A DNA stretch of 27,249 bases from Syntrophaceae bacterium UBA4810 (GTDB taxonomy: Bacteria; Desulfobacterota; Syntrophia; Syntrophales; Smithellaceae): contig DHGA01000042.1 in the NCBI GenBank assembly GCA_002402545.1, positions 1 through 27,249 on the forward strand, given 5' to 3'. Below the pieces are notes generated by a model. That model saw only the letters and a list, made by a program, of their open reading frames with translations. It made no database searches and was not told the DNA's origin. The translations under genes and the position numbers were made by a program. Below, in pieces: positions 1-8,393 of the stretch (position 1 is the stretch's first letter; each line of letters begins with the position of its first letter).

Positions 1-534
1 CTCACCGGCTCATCGGCAATTAAAGGCACCGGCAATGCTCTCCACAATATCTTAACCGGCAACAGCGCAAATAATATCCTGAACGGCAATGCCGGCAACG
101 ATACTTTGGACGGGGGAGCGGGTAACGACACGCTCGACGGCGGAACGGGGAGTGACACTTATTTATTCCGTAGAACCGACGGCCGGGATACGATCAATGA
201 TTACAGCACTACGACAACGGATGTCGATACTCTTAAACTAACAGATGGTATTACATCCACGGAACCCGTTATTGTAAAGCAGAACGGCGACCTTTATATC
301 TTTGTCGATGGCAGCAATTACGTCAAGATCGCCAGCCAGTTCGCCTCATCCAATTATGGCATCGAGAGGCTGGAAGTCACAGACGGCCAGTACATCACCC
401 GTCAGGATATCGAAGCCATCGTCAACACAATGAGTTCTATCAATAACGATTCCGGCATGGATGTCATGCAGAAATACAACGCCATGATGAACGATCAGCA
501 ATATCTCAACATCCTGGCCGCAAGCTGGAAGTAG
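1..534 (+). CDS. RTX-repeat secreted protein, C-terminal part (5' end outside window)
   Basis: The reading frame is open from base 1 to the TAG at 532-534, so this is the 3' end of a longer gene. The visible protein starts with glycine- and aspartate-rich nonapeptides of the RTX type (GNAGNDTLD, GGAGNDTLD, GGTGSDTYLF). In this family such repeats bind Ca2+ in a parallel beta-roll after export. About 110 residues follow without repeats, ending in a polar, Asp/Asn/Met-rich tail (…YLNILAASWK). That is the position where type I secretion substrates carry their uncleaved C-terminal signal. The next genes encode a complete type I exporter, so this is very likely its substrate. What the protein does (adhesin, enzyme, S-layer) cannot be told, because its N-terminal domains are missing. 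The TTG at 106 could serve as a start but lies inside the repeats and is not the real one. Confidence 0.88.
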   Translation, partial: LTGSSAIKGTGNALHNILTGNSANNILNGNAGNDTLDGGAGNDTLDGGTGSDTYLFRRTDGRDTINDYSTTTTDVDTLKLTDGITSTEPVIVKQNGDLYIFVDGSNYVKIASQFASSNYGIERLEVTDGQYITRQDIEAIVNTMSSINNDSGMDVMQKYNAMMNDQQYLNILAASWK

Positions 535-566
535 CAGTAGTTATGAAATTCAAGATACAACGTTTA

Positions 567-604
567 TCCCTCCGGTTGTTTGCTATTGAAAATGACCGGA
601 GGGA
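567..604 (+). terminator. Inverted repeat after the RTX gene, possible terminator or attenuator
   Basis: TCCCTCCGGT (567-576) pairs perfectly with ACCGGAGGGA (595-604): a 10-bp GC-rich stem with an 18-nt loop. It sits 32 bases after the RTX stop and 53 bases before the TolC-like start. The T-tract that follows (cttcgttta) is poor, so it may be a weak terminator, or an mRNA-processing or stabilising hairpin that lets the RTX message accumulate above the exporter message. Confidence 0.45.
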
Positions 605-657
605 CTTCGTTTATCAGGTATAGGGTGATTATTGTATATATATTTTTTGAGGGAAGT

Positions 658-2031
658 ATGAGTGAAGGGGCAAAATATAAAGCGGCTTTTATTTTGATTA
701 TTGTCTTTCTTATTTGTTTTATAAGAAGCAACAGTTATGCAGAGGTGCTCGTCTATGGCGACGCGGTTAATGACAGCATACGGTATTCGGCAAATCTGCA
801 GATGAAGATAGAAGATATTCATATTTCTCACGCTCAATATCGTGAGAATTTTGCCGGACTATTTCCGACCATAAATATTGCTGCCCGCGCGGAAAGATAT
901 GAAAATATAGACAGACACAGTAGCTCAACCTATGATGCGATTGGCAATGAGATTGTTGGTGGCTATGATAGCGCGTGGAGAACGTCCACTTATATCATGG
1001 GACAGTATTATTTATCACACTGGTATAAAAAAATATTCGAGGTTTCTTACTACAAAAAAATGAGGGATTCCTCTGTTCATCAGTGTGAAGCGGAAACAAA
1101 AAAGATAATCAGAGATGTTACTGAAATATTTGGCTCACTTTCAGAAGGCAAGATCAAGCTTCAGTATGCAGCAGAAATTCTCAAACGGTTGCAAGAGATA
1201 TTGAGAATAAAAAGAGAAGCTTTTGCCCTGGGGCAGTATTCTTATGAAGATGTTTTGAAAGCGGAAGCAGATGCCGCCGGTATGGAGAAGGAAATTGCAA
1301 AAATTAAAAAGGAAATCAGCGAAATTTCCCTCAATCTAAGCGGATATACAGGCAGCCGTTATATTGAAAACACAGAGGTTGAATATCTGGTTCCAACAGG
1401 CAAGTTGCCGTTGACGGAGGAAAAAGCGGCAATTGTTGCTATGCCCGAATATAAAATCAGGCAGAAAGAAATGGAAGCTATACGTTCTAAAGAAAAAGCG
1501 GCGACATTTAGTTTATTGCCGGATATTTCCATATACGGGCGCTATGATCTGTATAACAGTTCTCCTGATAATTTAGATAGAGCGTTTAACGATATCAGGC
1601 CGGTATCGTATAGCGTCGGGCTTTTAATCAGCCTTCCTATCTTTGACGGCGGCGCAAAATTCTGGGCGCGAAAGCGCGCTAACTACGAAATCCGCAGACA
1701 AGAAGAAAACCTTCGGGCAACTTATGAAGAAAAAAATAAAGCTATAGGGACGCTGCAGGCCGGACATGAGGCGCTTTCCAAACAATACACCCATTATATG
1801 AGAATAAATGAGCAGTATGGAAAAATGCTGGAAATCAGCAAAAAAGCTTATGACCTTGGTGAACGCAGTAAAATTGATATACTGGAACTGGAAAAAGACG
1901 CGCTTACCATGGAACGTGATTTAAAAATTACGGAACAATCAATAGCAATATACGAAAAGCAATTTGCGCTGGAAGCGGATTTAAATAAATATTTGAGAGA
2001 CTATAATGGAAACTGGGCTTGTAAGCATTGA
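658..2031 (+). CDS. TolC-like outer-membrane factor of type I secretion
   Basis: This 457-residue protein should form the trimeric outer-membrane and periplasmic tunnel of the exporter. I chose the ATG at 658 because GAGGGAAGT lies just upstream and because it gives an N-terminal export signal: a short basic start, a hydrophobic stretch (AFILIIVFLICFI), then SNSYAE as a plausible cleavage region. An in-frame start at 580 would add 26 residues without a comparable ribosome-binding site. The body shows the two-fold pattern of the family: long heptad-rich helices (roughly residues 100-230 and 350-440) separated by beta-strand regions, with a strand such as VGLLISLPIFDGG in the second half. The 3' end overlaps the ABC transporter gene by 26 bases, so the two are probably co-translated. 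The gene is more AT-rich than the RTX repeats upstream. Confidence 0.85.
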   Translation: MSEGAKYKAAFILIIVFLICFIRSNSYAEVLVYGDAVNDSIRYSANLQMKIEDIHISHAQYRENFAGLFPTINIAARAERYENIDRHSSSTYDAIGNEIVGGYDSAWRTSTYIMGQYYLSHWYKKIFEVSYYKKMRDSSVHQCEAETKKIIRDVTEIFGSLSEGKIKLQYAAEILKRLQEILRIKREAFALGQYSYEDVLKAEADAAGMEKEIAKIKKEISEISLNLSGYTGSRYIENTEVEYLVPTGKLPLTEEKAAIVAMPEYKIRQKEMEAIRSKEKAATFSLLPDISIYGRYDLYNSSPDNLDRAFNDIRPVSYSVGLLISLPIFDGGAKFWARKRANYEIRRQEENLRATYEEKNKAIGTLQAGHEALSKQYTHYMRINEQYGKMLEISKKAYDLGERSKIDILELEKDALTMERDLKITEQSIAIYEKQFALEADLNKYLRDYNGNWACKH

Positions 2032-4108
2032 AGTGGTATCAAAGATATATTCGGTAAGTATTGACATTCAAGCTGTTAAGCGGCGCTATTTTGTCGAAGG
2101 CGAACTGAGCAGGGAGGAAGTCCTGCGGATTTTACAGGACCACGGGATCCGTTCTCGCTTGAAAAGTCTTAAAACTATTGATGAACTGATGAAATATCCG
2201 GCTCCTTCAATTATCATTTCTACTGACAATCAATTTCATATATTCCTCGGAAAAAAAGAAGACAAAATCTTTATTTTTGATTGTAACGAAAAGAAACCTA
2301 AAGAAATAACTGCCGAAGAATTCATGCAGTTTTGGAATAAAGAAGCTATCGCGATATATCCCCGTTTCACTAAAACCGAGTTTTTCCTAAACATGAAATG
2401 GCTTTTCAAGGAATTTTACAAACACCGGCCTGTTTTTTCCGCGGTTATTACCGCATCACTTTTTATACAACTTTTTGGGCTGGTCACGCCGCTTTTTATA
2501 CAGGTGATTATCGATAAGGTTCTGGCTCATCATGCTCTAACAACTCTACAGGTCGTCGCGGGCGCATTCATGGGGATCCTGATTTTCGATACGATCATGA
2601 ACCTGATGCGCAATTATTTGCTGTATCATACTGCCAATAAGGTTGATGCCAGCTTAGGCGCAAAGGTTTATCGCCATCTGCTTTCGCTTCCTTTTCGTTA
2701 TTTTGAAATTCGCAAAGTAGGCAATATCATCGCCCGCGTCAGAGAGCTGGAGAATCTCAGACAGTTCATGACCAATATTTCCCTGACCGTATTGCTCGAT
2801 ACGGTATTTTCCGTGGTATTCATCGCCATCATGGCCTTGTATAGCGTGTATCTAACTTTAATTGTTATGACTTTTGTCCTGGCTATCGCGGTTATTTCTT
2901 TTGTGGCCACGCCGATGATTAAGCGCCGGCTGGAGGAAAAGTTTCAGAGGGGTGCGGCCAATCAATCTTTCCTTGTAGAATCCATTACCGGAATTCAAAC
3001 GGTAAAATCGCTGGCCATCGAAGGAAAGATGATCAAAGATTGGGAAAAAAGTCTTGGCGAATATATTATGTCCGCTTTCAGGCTTTCCAATCTCGGTAAC
3101 GTAGCAGTTACATCTTCACAGGCGTTGCAGAAGATTATGACGCTGGCCGTGATTTATTTCGGCGTAAGTCTTGTCTTTGATCAAAGCATGAGTGTCGGCC
3201 AGCTTATTGCTTTTCAAATGTTTGCCTCGCAGCTGAGTGGCCCGATTTTAAGATTGGTTCATATGTGGCAGGATTTTCAACAGGCCAAGCTGTCTTTGGA
3301 GCGCATCGGCGATATTATTAACACGCCGCCGGAGGTTGTCGGCGGCGCCGTCACGGTAAAAGAACTCAAAGGTGAAATTATCGCCAATGATGTTTCTTTC
3401 CGCTACGCGCCGGAAAGCCCCTTAGTTCTTTCTGATGTCAGTTTTGAAATCGCTGCGGGAATGATGGTCGGTATTGTGGGACGCAGCGGATCGGGGAAAA
3501 GCACGATCGCCAAGCTGATCCAGCGGCTTTATTTGCCGGTGGAAGGGACTATGGTTGTTGACGGCATCGATATCCGACACATGGACCCGCTCTTTCTACG
3601 CTATCGCACCGGAATTGTCTTGCAAGAATGCTTCCTTTTCAGCGGGACAATTCGCGACAACATCGCCATGGCCGCGCCGGACGCCAATATGGAACGCATC
3701 ATGCAGGTGTCACGCATAGCGGGCGCCCATGATTTCATTTCCGAAATGCCGCTGGGCTACGACACCTACGTGGAAGAAAGAGGTTCGTCCTTGTCCGGAG
3801 GCCAAAAGCAAAGAATCGCCATTGCCCGCGCTTTGATCATGAATCCCAATATCTTGATCTTTGACGAGGCAACAAGCTCTCTGGATTATGAATCAGAAAG
3901 AGTTATTCAGCAAAACCTTAACTTAATTAGGGAAGGGCGTACTGTTATTTTTATTGCGCATAGGCTTTCCGTAATGCGTGATTGCGATATGGTTATAGTT
4001 ATCGATAAAGGAAAAATTATTGAGACGGGAAAGCACGAATCGTTGATGAAAAAAAATGGCCTTTATGCTTACCTTTACAAACAACAGGAGGATAATCGCT
4101 TAAGATGA
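2006..4108 (+). CDS. HlyB-like type I secretion ABC transporter with degenerate C39 domain
   Basis: This 700-residue inner-membrane exporter combines a permease and an ATPase and should drive RTX export. Residues 1-125 resemble a C39 peptidase fold and keep a histidine (NQFHIFLG), but I find no catalytic cysteine near the N-terminus. That is the C39-like domain of HlyB-type exporters, which handle substrates with C-terminal signals instead of cutting a double-glycine leader. A six-helix transmembrane domain follows (about 130-420). The ATPase domain has Walker A GRSGSGKST (492-500), signature LSGGQ (596-600), Walker B ILIFDEA (Asp620, Glu621) and the H-loop IAHRLS. The length fits HlyB (about 700). 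The start overlaps the TolC-like gene by 26 bases, and the stop overlaps the HlyD-like start by four (ATGA). The start codon has only a weak purine run before it. Confidence 0.93.
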   Translation: METGLVSIEVVSKIYSVSIDIQAVKRRYFVEGELSREEVLRILQDHGIRSRLKSLKTIDELMKYPAPSIIISTDNQFHIFLGKKEDKIFIFDCNEKKPKEITAEEFMQFWNKEAIAIYPRFTKTEFFLNMKWLFKEFYKHRPVFSAVITASLFIQLFGLVTPLFIQVIIDKVLAHHALTTLQVVAGAFMGILIFDTIMNLMRNYLLYHTANKVDASLGAKVYRHLLSLPFRYFEIRKVGNIIARVRELENLRQFMTNISLTVLLDTVFSVVFIAIMALYSVYLTLIVMTFVLAIAVISFVATPMIKRRLEEKFQRGAANQSFLVESITGIQTVKSLAIEGKMIKDWEKSLGEYIMSAFRLSNLGNVAVTSSQALQKIMTLAVIYFGVSLVFDQSMSVGQLIAFQMFASQLSGPILRLVHMWQDFQQAKLSLERIGDIINTPPEVVGGAVTVKELKGEIIANDVSFRYAPESPLVLSDVSFEIAAGMMVGIVGRSGSGKSTIAKLIQRLYLPVEGTMVVDGIDIRHMDPLFLRYRTGIVLQECFLFSGTIRDNIAMAAPDANMERIMQVSRIAGAHDFISEMPLGYDTYVEERGSSLSGGQKQRIAIARALIMNPNILIFDEATSSLDYESERVIQQNLNLIREGRTVIFIAHRLSVMRDCDMVIVIDKGKIIETGKHESLMKKNGLYAYLYKQQEDNRLR

Positions 4109-5340
4109 GTAAATCTGATTACCACGATTTTAAACCGATTCTGGCGGAAATAGAAGAGCGTCCAACCAATCCTTTGGGAACTTATTTTTTGTGGACAATT
4201 ATATCTTTGATGGTGGTGACAATACTCGGCTTGATTATTTTAAAAATCGATGTCGTTGTAACCGCGCGCGGTAAAATCATTCCGCTGGGCGATGTTAAAA
4301 TAGTACAACCTCTGGAAACAGGTGTTATCATCAAGGTTCATATTAAAGAAGGTGATTATGTAAAGAAAGGTGATATTTTGCTGGAAATAGATCCGTCTGT
4401 GGACGAAGCTGACCTTGAAGGTAAGGAAAAAAATCTCCAATATTCACAATTATCTATGGAACGAATAAATGCTGTGCTTGCCGATAAGAATTTTTCTCCC
4501 AGAAAGAGAGGTAATTCATCAGAAATAATTCAAGCTCAGACAGCACATTATCAGGCACAAAGAAGTGCGTTAAAAGCTTTAAAAGAAGAAATTGCCACCC
4601 TGAATAAGATATTGGCTATTACGATAGAAGACGAAAAAAGGCAAAAAACTTTGGTGGAAATCGGCGCGCTGGCAGAAAACCGTTATCGTGAAAAAGTAAA
4701 AGACAGAATGAATCTGGAGCGGGAGCGTGATTCAAAAGTCGGCCAAGTAGAGCAACTTCGCGAGAAGCTGCTGGCTGAATATTCTACAAATATGCAGGGG
4801 CGAAATACCATGCAAGCGGAAGTTAGCAGTTTGAAGTTCAAGCAGGGGAAAAGATTTATTGTTGCTCCCACAGATGGGTATATTTATCTGCTGCCCGTGA
4901 AGACGGTTGGGGGTGTTGTCACAACAGCTCAACCGCTTGTAGGCTTGGTGCCGGAAAATACCCCTTTGGAAGTCAGCGCGATGGTGTCAAACAAAGATAT
5001 CGGCTATATCAAGGAGGGACAGCGCTGTATCATAAAAGTGGATACATATGATTTCCAGAAATACGGAACTATTGAGGGGGAGCTTGAAATAATTAATCCG
5101 TACAGCATAGAAGAAAAAAGTGAAGAAAGTGAAAAAAACATTCAACAAGACGAAAAGGGTGGCTATCCAATACGCGTTAAAATGAATGCAGAAACATTAA
5201 AAACAAAAAATGGTGATATATTTAAAGCGAAACCTGGAATGAGTGTAACTGCCGAAATCAATGTTGGCAAAAGAAGAGTTATTGAGTTTTTCTTGTTTCC
5301 TATAATTCGTTATCTTGATGAAGGGTTGAAAGTTAGATAA
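4105..5340 (+). CDS. HlyD-family membrane-fusion (adaptor) protein
   Basis: This 411-residue adaptor bridges the ABC transporter and the TolC-like channel in the periplasm. A short cytoplasmic N-terminus is followed by one membrane anchor (about residues 28-48). The biotinyl-lipoyl half-motif comes next (VVTARGKIIPLGDVKIVQP, with GVIIKVHIKEGDYVKKGDIL). A long charged coiled coil covers about 110-250, then the second lipoyl half (FIVAPTDGYIYLL) and a C-terminal beta-barrel with the conserved PGMSVTAEINVGKR stretch typical of HlyD proteins. The ATG overlaps the exporter stop by four bases, and AGGAGG lies 10 bases upstream inside the exporter gene. Confidence 0.92.
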   Translation: MSKSDYHDFKPILAEIEERPTNPLGTYFLWTIISLMVVTILGLIILKIDVVVTARGKIIPLGDVKIVQPLETGVIIKVHIKEGDYVKKGDILLEIDPSVDEADLEGKEKNLQYSQLSMERINAVLADKNFSPRKRGNSSEIIQAQTAHYQAQRSALKALKEEIATLNKILAITIEDEKRQKTLVEIGALAENRYREKVKDRMNLERERDSKVGQVEQLREKLLAEYSTNMQGRNTMQAEVSSLKFKQGKRFIVAPTDGYIYLLPVKTVGGVVTTAQPLVGLVPENTPLEVSAMVSNKDIGYIKEGQRCIIKVDTYDFQKYGTIEGELEIINPYSIEEKSEESEKNIQQDEKGGYPIRVKMNAETLKTKNGDIFKAKPGMSVTAEINVGKRRVIEFFLFPIIRYLDEGLKVR

Positions 5341-5371
5341 ATATTTTAAATTATTATAAAGGGGGTTTGTT

Positions 5372-5743
5372 ATGGCTAAAAACGATAAGATCCAAGACAG
5401 GGTGGAAGACCAAAAAGAACTCAAGGCACAAAATAATACGCAAGCTCAGCAAAGACGGATACGCTTTGTGGAAGAAGGTGTGAAAACGCAGTATTCCAGC
5501 ATTTTCAATATAGGTTTTGGCTCTGACGAAGTTATATTTATGTTCGGCCATCCATCAGTTGATCCGAGCGTAGTTCGCATAGAATCCAAAATAGCAGTTT
5601 CACTAAAAACGGCTAAGCGAATAGCGGTATCACTGGGCAATTTAATCAGCCGATATGAATCAATAAATGGAACTATAGACATATCAGCAGTAAAAGGCGC
5701 AGCTCCGCCGGCTTCCAGTGAAGACAAAACAAAACTTCAATAA
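5372..5743 (+). CDS. Small DUF3467-like protein in the secretion operon
   Basis: A 123-residue soluble protein with no signal peptide or membrane segment. After a charged, Gln-rich N-terminus (about 30 residues), the middle part looks like the DUF3467 family. It has a strand with FNIGFGSDEVIFMFG, then VRIESKIAVSLKTAKR and an amphipathic helix ending LGNLISRYE, matching the family's pattern of short strands and a closing helix. The C-terminal tail is Ala/Pro/Ser-rich and probably disordered. A strong ribosome-binding site (AAAGGGGG, about 7 bases before the ATG) suggests it is made in quantity. It lies 31 bases after the HlyD-like gene and 24 before the glycosyltransferase, in the same direction. 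Its function is unknown; a helper of export or of the RTX substrate is only a guess from position. Confidence 0.75.
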   Translation: MAKNDKIQDRVEDQKELKAQNNTQAQQRRIRFVEEGVKTQYSSIFNIGFGSDEVIFMFGHPSVDPSVVRIESKIAVSLKTAKRIAVSLGNLISRYESINGTIDISAVKGAAPPASSEDKTKLQ

Positions 5744-5767
5744 AGTGTTATTCGCTGAAGTTTGCGC

Positions 5768-6991
5768 ATGAATATTATTTTTTTACATTCTAACTTTCCG
5801 GCTCAGTTTCGCCATTTAGCAGCAGAGTTGGTCAAGGATGTTAATAATCGTGTTGTTTTTTGTACTGCTCGCACAGAGGGAGAAATCCCTGGTGTTAATA
5901 AAATTGTTTACGTTCCTTCACGCAAACCGCATCGCGAAACTCATCATTACGTGAAGCCGCTGGAAGATGCGGTTTTGCAAGGGCAGGCCGTCTATCGGGA
6001 ACTAGACAAATTAAAAAGAGATGGTTTTATTCCAGATGTTGTTTATGGACATTCCGGATGGGGGCCATCGCTGTTTATAAAGGATATTTTTCCTAAGTCA
6101 AAATTATTGTGTTATTTTGAGTGGTTTTATCACGCTTCTGGATCAGATGTAGACTTTGATCCTGACGAAAAACTAACGCTGGACGACAAGTTACGTATCC
6201 GTATAAAAAACACGCCGATTTTGATTGATTTATATACTTGTGATGCTGGTCTCTGTCCGACTAATTGGCAAAAAAAGCAGTTTCCCCCTGAATATCATGA
6301 AAAGTTAAACGTATTGCATGACGGAATCGATACTAATTATTTTACTCCGAATAACAGATTAGAATTAATCCTGCCTTCTATTAATTTAAACCTGTCGGAA
6401 GCAAAGGAAATCGTTACTTATGTGAGCCGCGGTATGGAGCCATATCGTGGGTTCCCGCAATTTATGGAAGCAGTATCTTTACTGCAAAAAAGACGCAAAA
6501 AATGTCACGTGGTGATTGTGGGAGAAGATCGTGTTGCCTATGGACGGAAGATGCACGAGGGTAAAACATATAAACAAGCCATGCTTGAGAAGTATGCTTT
6601 TGATTTATCAAGGCTACATTTTACAGGAAGGCTGCCTTATTCCCAATATCTACAAGTGCTGCAAGCCTCATCCGTTCATGTATATTTAACAAGGCCATTT
6701 GTCCTTTCGTGGTCAATGATGGAAGCAATGTCCGCAGGTTGTTTAGTAATTGCGTCTAATACACCGCCTGTCAAAGAAATTATTCAGGATAGCATCAACG
6801 GTATGTTAGTTGACTTTTTTTCACCAGTTCAGATTGTTGACAAAATTGAAGATGCTTTAGATGCGTCTGAAAAGATGATTTCAATAAGAAAAAGAGCTCG
6901 CGAAACAATACTTGAAAAATACGCCTTGACAAAATTGTTACCACGTCATTTACAGTGGATACGAAACAGTATTACCACTACTCATTCTTAA
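5768..6991 (+). CDS. Glycosyltransferase, GT-B fold, GT4-like
   Basis: A 407-residue cytoplasmic enzyme predicted to move a sugar from a nucleotide-sugar donor to an unknown acceptor. The N-terminal Rossmann half begins MNIIFLHSNFPAQFRHLA. The C-terminal half has GT4 hallmarks: TYVSRGMEPYRGFPQFMEA after the linker, a strand VVIVGED, then SWSMMEAMSAGCLVIAS with the Glu-containing donor-binding loop, and GMLVDFFSPVQIVDKI. I prefer the ATG at 5768 to the TTG at 5762, since the family starts at this point and GAAG lies about 8 bases upstream. It follows the secretion genes at short distance, so it may glycosylate the exported RTX protein or another surface polymer; that is inference. The gene is AT-rich compared with addAB. 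Confidence 0.85.
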   Translation: MNIIFLHSNFPAQFRHLAAELVKDVNNRVVFCTARTEGEIPGVNKIVYVPSRKPHRETHHYVKPLEDAVLQGQAVYRELDKLKRDGFIPDVVYGHSGWGPSLFIKDIFPKSKLLCYFEWFYHASGSDVDFDPDEKLTLDDKLRIRIKNTPILIDLYTCDAGLCPTNWQKKQFPPEYHEKLNVLHDGIDTNYFTPNNRLELILPSINLNLSEAKEIVTYVSRGMEPYRGFPQFMEAVSLLQKRRKKCHVVIVGEDRVAYGRKMHEGKTYKQAMLEKYAFDLSRLHFTGRLPYSQYLQVLQASSVHVYLTRPFVLSWSMMEAMSAGCLVIASNTPPVKEIIQDSINGMLVDFFSPVQIVDKIEDALDASEKMISIRKRARETILEKYALTKLLPRHLQWIRNSITTTHS

Positions 6992-7010
6992 TGAGTACAA
7001 GGGAAGTTTA

Positions 7011-7300
7011 ATGAATTCGGCAGGTAACCTTGAAGGCGAAAATATAACTTTATCTGCCGCCTGGCTGGACGAGTCCGGCGCGGGGCTTTTTGTCGTGCAA
7101 GATGGCGGGCTTGTCTACACTAATTAGATTTTTTGTGAAACCATCGGATATAAAAACCCCGAAGAATTAACAGGCAATAAGTAGTTAGATGTTATCAACG
7201 CTGATGACCGCGCCTTGGCGCGGCAGGAACTTGCCCGGCAGGGTAAAAGCGATGATGCCAAGGTCAACGCGCTGAGATTTCTGAAAAATCCGGTCAATAC
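7011..7300 (+). pseudogene. Decayed PAS-domain relic with two in-frame TAG codons
   Basis: One frame read from ATG 7011 gives a recognisable PAS domain: SAAWLDESGAGLFVVQDGG, LVYTN, then TAG (7125-7127), IFCETIGYKNPEELTGNK, then TAG (7182-7184), LDVINADDRALARQELA and ending near ALRFLKN. The order matches the PAS consensus (G-x-F-V-x-DG, Y-x-N-x-x-F, GY-x-x-E-E-L, DD-R). No frameshift is needed, only two amber codons. After about 7300 the homology stops and the frame runs into the 3' end of the opposite methyltransferase gene, so nothing is left of a kinase, GGDEF or regulator domain. This fills the 346-base gap between the glycosyltransferase and the methyltransferase. The best reading is a remnant of a sensor gene; stop-codon readthrough is unlikely but not excluded. 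Confidence 0.7.
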
Positions 7301-7337
7301 AAAAAAATATCAGTGTTTTCATGATAAGTTTCTCCTC

Positions 7338-8264
7338 TTATTTGGTCAATATCAGATATTCATATTTATAAAGGTCATAAACAAACTGCTGGATTATTTC
7401 CTGCTCGTCAGTAGCAGGCGTTCTAAAACGCAGTATTGCTGTTAACTTATTACTAAACTCAATGGGTAAAAAATCGGCGATCGGGCCGCGCCGGACTTTG
7501 TAATTAAATATTTCGGCGATTTTTTGTAACTGGGAAAATTTAATTGTGTATTCATCATGGCCTTTCAGTGTAATCTTTTCAGGGGTTGCTGTCGGTTTAA
7601 TATCAATAAGCTTTTGCATCTCTTCCGGAACGGCTGCGTCGCAGCTATGCTCGCTCAAATAAATATATTTCACATCCGCGCGGCAGATGTTTTCTAATAG
7701 CATCAAAGCGCCAATATTTATAATTTCATCTGAGGCAAAGTTTAAGTAATATCTGCTATTTAGTTCAGAGGCCTTATTTTGATAAAATAAAAGCTCTTCT
7801 GTTGGCGAGGGAACGATGCCTTTCTGAGGAATCAGAGTGGGCAGATCACCCATGTTTTCGTTCATGATAATCAAGTCAAAGGGGGTGAAAAAAACAGTTT
7901 CTTTTTTTAAAGCATCGGCCTGGATAAATCGCACATTATATTTTTGCAGCGTCTCTTTTTGCCGGTTCAAAAGATAAGGGGAAATATCCAGCGCCGTGGC
8001 GCGAAGGTTTGGATTTAGCTCCAGAAAATCACGCAGCAGATAACCTATGCCGCCGCCTATTTCCAGAACGTTGCGAGACTCGGAAAAAGGAATATATTTT
8101 TCCAGAAAACGATAGAGGCTGACTCCCAGAGAGGCATTTGTTTTCAGAATGTTACGGCAGGGGCTGTTTTCAGGATAAAGTGCGTTGCAGACAGTCAGTT
8201 CCCAGCCGAGTGTATCTAACTCGTGAGCATGATAGCTTTTTGTTGTGTTCAGACAATAGTTCAT
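7338..8264 (-). CDS. Class I SAM-dependent methyltransferase
   Basis: A 308-residue cytoplasmic protein. SAM-binding motif I is clear at about residues 65-77 (NVLEIGGGIGYLL). It is followed by an acidic strand end (ATALDIS) for the ribose hydroxyls, motif III (VRFIQADAL), and a motif IV-like FDLIIMNENMGDLP. The substrate is unknown; the C-terminal half (about 150-308) matches nothing I recognise. The ATG at 8264 has no good ribosome-binding site (upstream is AT-rich: aattttct), so expression may be low or the start imprecise. It is divergent from addB, sharing a 129-base AT-rich gap, and convergent with the PAS relic. It stands alone rather than in an operon. Confidence 0.82.
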   Translation of the reverse strand: MNYCLNTTKSYHAHELDTLGWELTVCNALYPENSPCRNILKTNASLGVSLYRFLEKYIPFSESRNVLEIGGGIGYLLRDFLELNPNLRATALDISPYLLNRQKETLQKYNVRFIQADALKKETVFFTPFDLIIMNENMGDLPTLIPQKGIVPSPTEELLFYQNKASELNSRYYLNFASDEIINIGALMLLENICRADVKYIYLSEHSCDAAVPEEMQKLIDIKPTATPEKITLKGHDEYTIKFSQLQKIAEIFNYKVRRGPIADFLPIEFSNKLTAILRFRTPATDEQEIIQQFVYDLYKYEYLILTK

Positions 8265-8393
8265 AGAAAATTAATATTGGTTTTTGTGAAAATTATGATA
8301 TTCGAATACTTAATTTAGATATACAAAAAAAGCCATGAAAATATTCATAAATGAAATTCCGATAAAAATGATTATTAAAGCTTGGGGGTCGGC

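Noticed and set aside
7215..7445. A separate small gene before the methyltransferase
   Set aside because: It is the tail of the PAS relic frame after its second TAG, starting at an internal TTG and running into the antisense of the methyltransferase 3' end.
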